Part shown: positions 7,243 through 9,334 of the stretch, piece by piece | Layout: each line of letters starts with the position of its first letter | Numbering within the stretch: the first letter of the stretch is position 1 | Origin: JABMPR01 sp964508765 | Lineage (GTDB): Bacteria > Fidelibacterota > UBA8477 > JABMPR01 | Length of the DNA stretch: 9,334 nucleotides | Assembly (NCBI GenBank): GCA_964508765.1 | Contig: CAZDVD010000066.1 | Span: forward strand, 1 to 9,334 | Direction of reading: 5' to 3' | The notes under the pieces: model-generated | Told to the model about the DNA's origin: nothing | The model's input: only the letters and a program-made list of their open reading frames with translations | The model's database searches: none | Program-made: the position numbers and the translations under genes

Positions 7243-8576
7243 AATTCCTCCTCAAGCGGTAGTTGAACTGTAAATGTACTTCCCTGACGCTCCTTGCTAT
7301 CTACCTGGATATCGCCACTATGCAATTCAACCATGCGCATCACAATTGCCAAACCTAAACCCGTGCCCTCTGAAATTGCCTTACGGGCAGTAGGTGTCCG
7401 ATAAAATTCTTTAAAAATATTTACCTGCTCAGACTGAGGAATTCCCGGCCCATCATCTATCACTTTCACCACAAAATTGAGGCTGACTTTTTCCAGACTG
7501 ACTGTAATATTGCCTGATTCCTGAGTGTAGCGAACAGCATTTGAGATGAGGTTGTTAAATATTTTTCTTAGGGCATTGGCATCCCCAAAATAGTCAAAGG
7601 TTACATGGGCAGCTTTGAAGGTGAGACGCTGGCCTTTCCGATCTGAATTGGGTTTTGCATCGGCTACAATTTCAGCCAGCAGCTTGCGGAGACTCAGGAT
7701 CTCGAACTGTTGCTGTTCCTGGAAATTTCCATAGGTCAAATCTGCCAGGTCTTTGAGCATACCGATGGTTTCGGACGTTCTACCAATGGCTCGATTCAGC
7801 ATATTAATTACCCGCTTATCAGCCTTGGTGCCCAGAATATCCTCAATCACCATAAGCGTAGATTGAATGGTGGCGATGGGGGCCTTCATTTCGTGACTGG
7901 CATAGCGGAAAAAGGTAGTTTTGGTTTCGTTGATTTCCTGGAGCTTTTGGTTGGCCACTTCCAGCTTGGTTCTGACACGGCGATGTCTCTCAGTCACATT
8001 CTGAGCCAGGTAGGCTGAAACCATCATGGTTACCACAAAGATGAACCAGATACTCAGGACAGCCCGTGAATCATTGTGGAGATGCAACTCATTAAAAAAA
8101 CAGACATGCTCCATATAGATCGAATGTTCCAGGAGCAATAATCCAGAATATAAGAAGATAACCAACAGGGAATACAGGTAGGAAAAGGTCCCTGAGAAAA
8201 TGATACTGGCGAGAATGATGTGGAAAACGTAGAAAAAGGAAAGCGGGCTTTCTTCACTCCCGGTGAGATATATCAGGATGGTCAGCACGAGCAAATCCAT
8301 GACCATCTGGACATTGAGTAAAATGACCAAACCAGACATCCCAAATTGCTTTTTGGCAGTTGCGTATGCGAGATATATCAGATTCAAGCCCAGCAGGGTG
8401 AATCCCATAATGGCCATGGCATTTAGACTGGAATGAGGACCCAAATCAGTGATCTTTAAGAGGACTACTCCAGAAAAGAGACCGAGAATGGCAATCCAGC
8501 GAAGCCGTATAAGCCATTTATCACGCCGAAGCATGGAGCCAATTGAGAAAGCGGGTGTATCAGGAAAAAGCGTCAA
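7239..8576 (-). CDS. Six-helix membrane sensor histidine kinase, RegB/PrrB-like layout
   Basis: The first ~195 of 445 residues hold six hydrophobic segments (about 22-42, 51-73, 83-105, 112-130, 132-150, 173-192). A short linker helix follows (196-222), then an HisKA domain with phospho-acceptor H228 in ASHEMKAPIA. The HATPase domain has an N box with N342 and N346, a G1 box DDGPGIP (374-380), an F box IFKEFYR and a G2 box GTGLGLAIV (404-412). All catalytic motifs are intact. Helix number and the third/fourth-helix region recall RegB/PrrB redox sensors, but the quinone-linked GGxxNPF motif appears only as a degenerate GSEESPL (106-112). The signal sensed is therefore inferred. The drawn start is TTG with a GGAAG upstream; ATG at codon 15 (8534) is an alternative. 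The likely partner is the adjacent response regulator. Confidence 0.92.
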   Translation of the reverse strand: MTLFPDTPAFSIGSMLRRDKWLIRLRWIAILGLFSGVVLLKITDLGPHSSLNAMAIMGFTLLGLNLIYLAYATAKKQFGMSGLVILLNVQMVMDLLVLTILIYLTGSEESPLSFFYVFHIILASIIFSGTFSYLYSLLVIFLYSGLLLLEHSIYMEHVCFFNELHLHNDSRAVLSIWFIFVVTMMVSAYLAQNVTERHRRVRTKLEVANQKLQEINETKTTFFRYASHEMKAPIATIQSTLMVIEDILGTKADKRVINMLNRAIGRTSETIGMLKDLADLTYGNFQEQQQFEILSLRKLLAEIVADAKPNSDRKGQRLTFKAAHVTFDYFGDANALRKIFNNLISNAVRYTQESGNITVSLEKVSLNFVVKVIDDGPGIPQSEQVNIFKEFYRTPTARKAISEGTGLGLAIVMRMVELHSGDIQVDSKERQGSTFTVQLPLEEEL

Positions 8577-8620
8577 TATGCTTCCGTTTTTAAAGTCAAA
8601 TCAGTTAAAATCTCTCCTGC

Positions 8621-9007
8621 TTAAACCTTAATGTTTTGATGTACCACGTCCACCAATTTTTTGGGATTAACTGGTTTTTCTAAAAATGCATCAACGGGTA
8701 GAAAATCAGCATCCTTACCAGGATCAAACTGGAAGCCGGTCTGGTTGCCAACAGCTGTTAACATGACGATGGGAATATCCTTGATATCACTATCTTCACG
8801 AATTTTGTAGGCAACATGAAAGCCTTCATCCATGGAGGACATCATCACATCAAGAATGATCAGATCTGGTAATTCAGATTTGATCTTCTCTAGTCCACGT
8901 TCACCATCCTGAGCGTCCACTACTTCATAACCAGCGGCTTCCAGGGTAATACGCATGGCTTCAACGAGATCGAAGTCATCATCTATTATCAGTACTTTTT
9001 TTGCCAT
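8621..9007 (-). CDS. Single-domain (CheY-like) response regulator
   Basis: This 128-residue receiver domain has no output domain. Acidic-pocket residues D9/D10, phospho-acceptor D53 (IILDVMM), T84 (VMLTAV) and K111 (EKP) are all present. The loop between T84 and K111 is longer than in CheY and carries NQTGFQFDPGKDADFLPVD, a variant that recurs in one receiver subfamily as I recall it. The start is placed at ATG 9007, with AAGGAGG at 9024-9018 and a 10-nt spacer. A longer reading from TTG at 9031 would begin inside the intergenic hairpin and adds only eight non-conserved residues. The gene lies 41 nt after the hydrogenase protease gene and 44 nt before the histidine kinase. Without a DNA-binding domain it should act by protein contact or as a phosphorelay step. 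Confidence 0.93.
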   Translation of the reverse strand: MAKKVLIIDDDFDLVEAMRITLEAAGYEVVDAQDGERGLEKIKSELPDLIILDVMMSSMDEGFHVAYKIREDSDIKDIPIVMLTAVGNQTGFQFDPGKDADFLPVDAFLEKPVNPKKLVDVVHQNIKV

Positions 9008-9017
9008 TTTTTGTTTT

Positions 9018-9038
9018 CCTCCTTGGCGCAAACGCCAA
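9018..9038 (-). promoter_or_regulatory. Intercistronic hairpin abutting the response-regulator ribosome site
   Basis: On the minus strand TTGGCG-TTTG-CGCCAA (9038-9023) forms a perfect 6-bp stem with a 4-nt loop, and AAGGAGG (9024-9018) follows directly, sharing two A residues with the stem. The position between a protease gene and a regulator gene suggests a role in mRNA processing, stability or translation of the regulator. No T run follows, so it is not a terminator. Confidence 0.5.
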
Positions 9039-9048
9039 ACAAATTGAA

Positions 9049-9334
9049 CTAAGCTTCAGCGAGTTGTTTTACTCGATTTAGTTCAGTATGAACGATTTTG
9101 ACGGCCTTTTTCAAAGCCCTTTGTACGGGTACGGAAAGCGAGCTATTAAATTGAATTGATTCTGGTTCAATACCAATGATTTTCAAGTCTTCAGGGAGCA
9201 TTTGCAGGGATTCAGCCATTTTTATGGCTTCAGCCAACCCCAAACCATGTAATGAAACCGGATCATTCTTTATAACCAAGTCAATTTGAGTGGGGTCAAT
9301 CTCTTCAATACAGCCTGCATCACGACCCATCTGA
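9049..9334 (-). CDS. Hydrogenase maturation protease (HycI/HybD/HoxW family), 3' part
   Basis: These endopeptidases trim the C-terminal tail of the NiFe hydrogenase large subunit after the metal centre is inserted. About 95 C-terminal residues are visible and the gene continues past the right edge; the frame is still open upstream of the ATG at 9330, which is internal. The diagnostic stretch is SLHGLGLAEAIKMAESL, whose His corresponds to the nickel-contacting histidine of the family, followed by the LKIIGIEPESIQF strand and the closing SVPVQRALKKAVKIV helix. The N-terminal acidic nickel ligands lie outside the window. Its presence implies hydrogenase structural genes just to the right. The subgroup (such as a cytosolic bidirectional type) cannot be told from this fragment. 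Confidence 0.85.
   Translation of the reverse strand, partial: QMGRDAGCIEEIDPTQIDLVIKNDPVSLHGLGLAEAIKMAESLQMLPEDLKIIGIEPESIQFNSSLSVPVQRALKKAVKIVHTELNRVKQLAEA

Noticed and set aside
9008..9031. Longer response-regulator start at TTG 9031
   Set aside because: The added residues are not part of the receiver fold and would place the start inside the hairpin. ATG 9007 has a strong ribosome site.
1..9334. CRISPR array, tRNA or rRNA genes
   Set aside because: I found no regularly spaced repeats and no cloverleaf or ribosomal RNA sequence on either strand.

Overview
All genes supported here lie on the minus strand of what looks like a bacterial chromosome of moderate GC. The taxon is not determined. 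The gene order resembles that of anaerobic, Gram-negative-type lineages that carry NiFe hydrogenases. A run of 100 Ns flanked by an identical 55-bp sequence on each side points to a short-read assembly, possibly a metagenome-assembled genome.

In the direction of transcription (right to left), the window opens with the 3' end of a hydrogenase maturation protease gene that runs off the right edge. It is followed by a stand-alone CheY-like response regulator, a six-helix membrane histidine kinase with a RegB/PrrB-like layout, and a small protein made of two aspartokinase-type ACT domains without a kinase domain. Spacing is tight: 41 nt, 44 nt, then a 4-nt stop/start overlap. This looks like a sensory and signalling tail on a hydrogenase operon.

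A 257-bp intergenic stretch (6512-6768) holds a weak terminator-like hairpin. The second block follows: yqeY, cvpA (TAATG stop/start overlap), mutS2 (29-nt overlap with cvpA) and dnaG. It resembles the macromolecular-synthesis-type arrangement that ends in DNA primase. A strong rho-independent terminator for this strand lies at 8-39.

The most unusual structure sits between mutS2 and dnaG. A DUF559 (PD-(D/E)XK/Vsr-like nuclease fold) gene lies inside a 505-bp cassette bounded by perfect 13-bp inverted repeats (2150-2162 and 2642-2654). Each end has the same architecture: terminal repeat, pyrimidine-rich block, hairpin, second C-rich/G-rich hairpin, A-rich run. A diverged third copy of the terminal repeat (185-207) lies downstream of dnaG. 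This looks like a small mobile cassette inserted in a housekeeping operon exactly after the mutS2 stop codon.

The N gap in mutS2 appears to be an assembly artefact. Removing the 100 Ns and one copy of the 55-bp repeat restores a continuous 795-residue MutS2.
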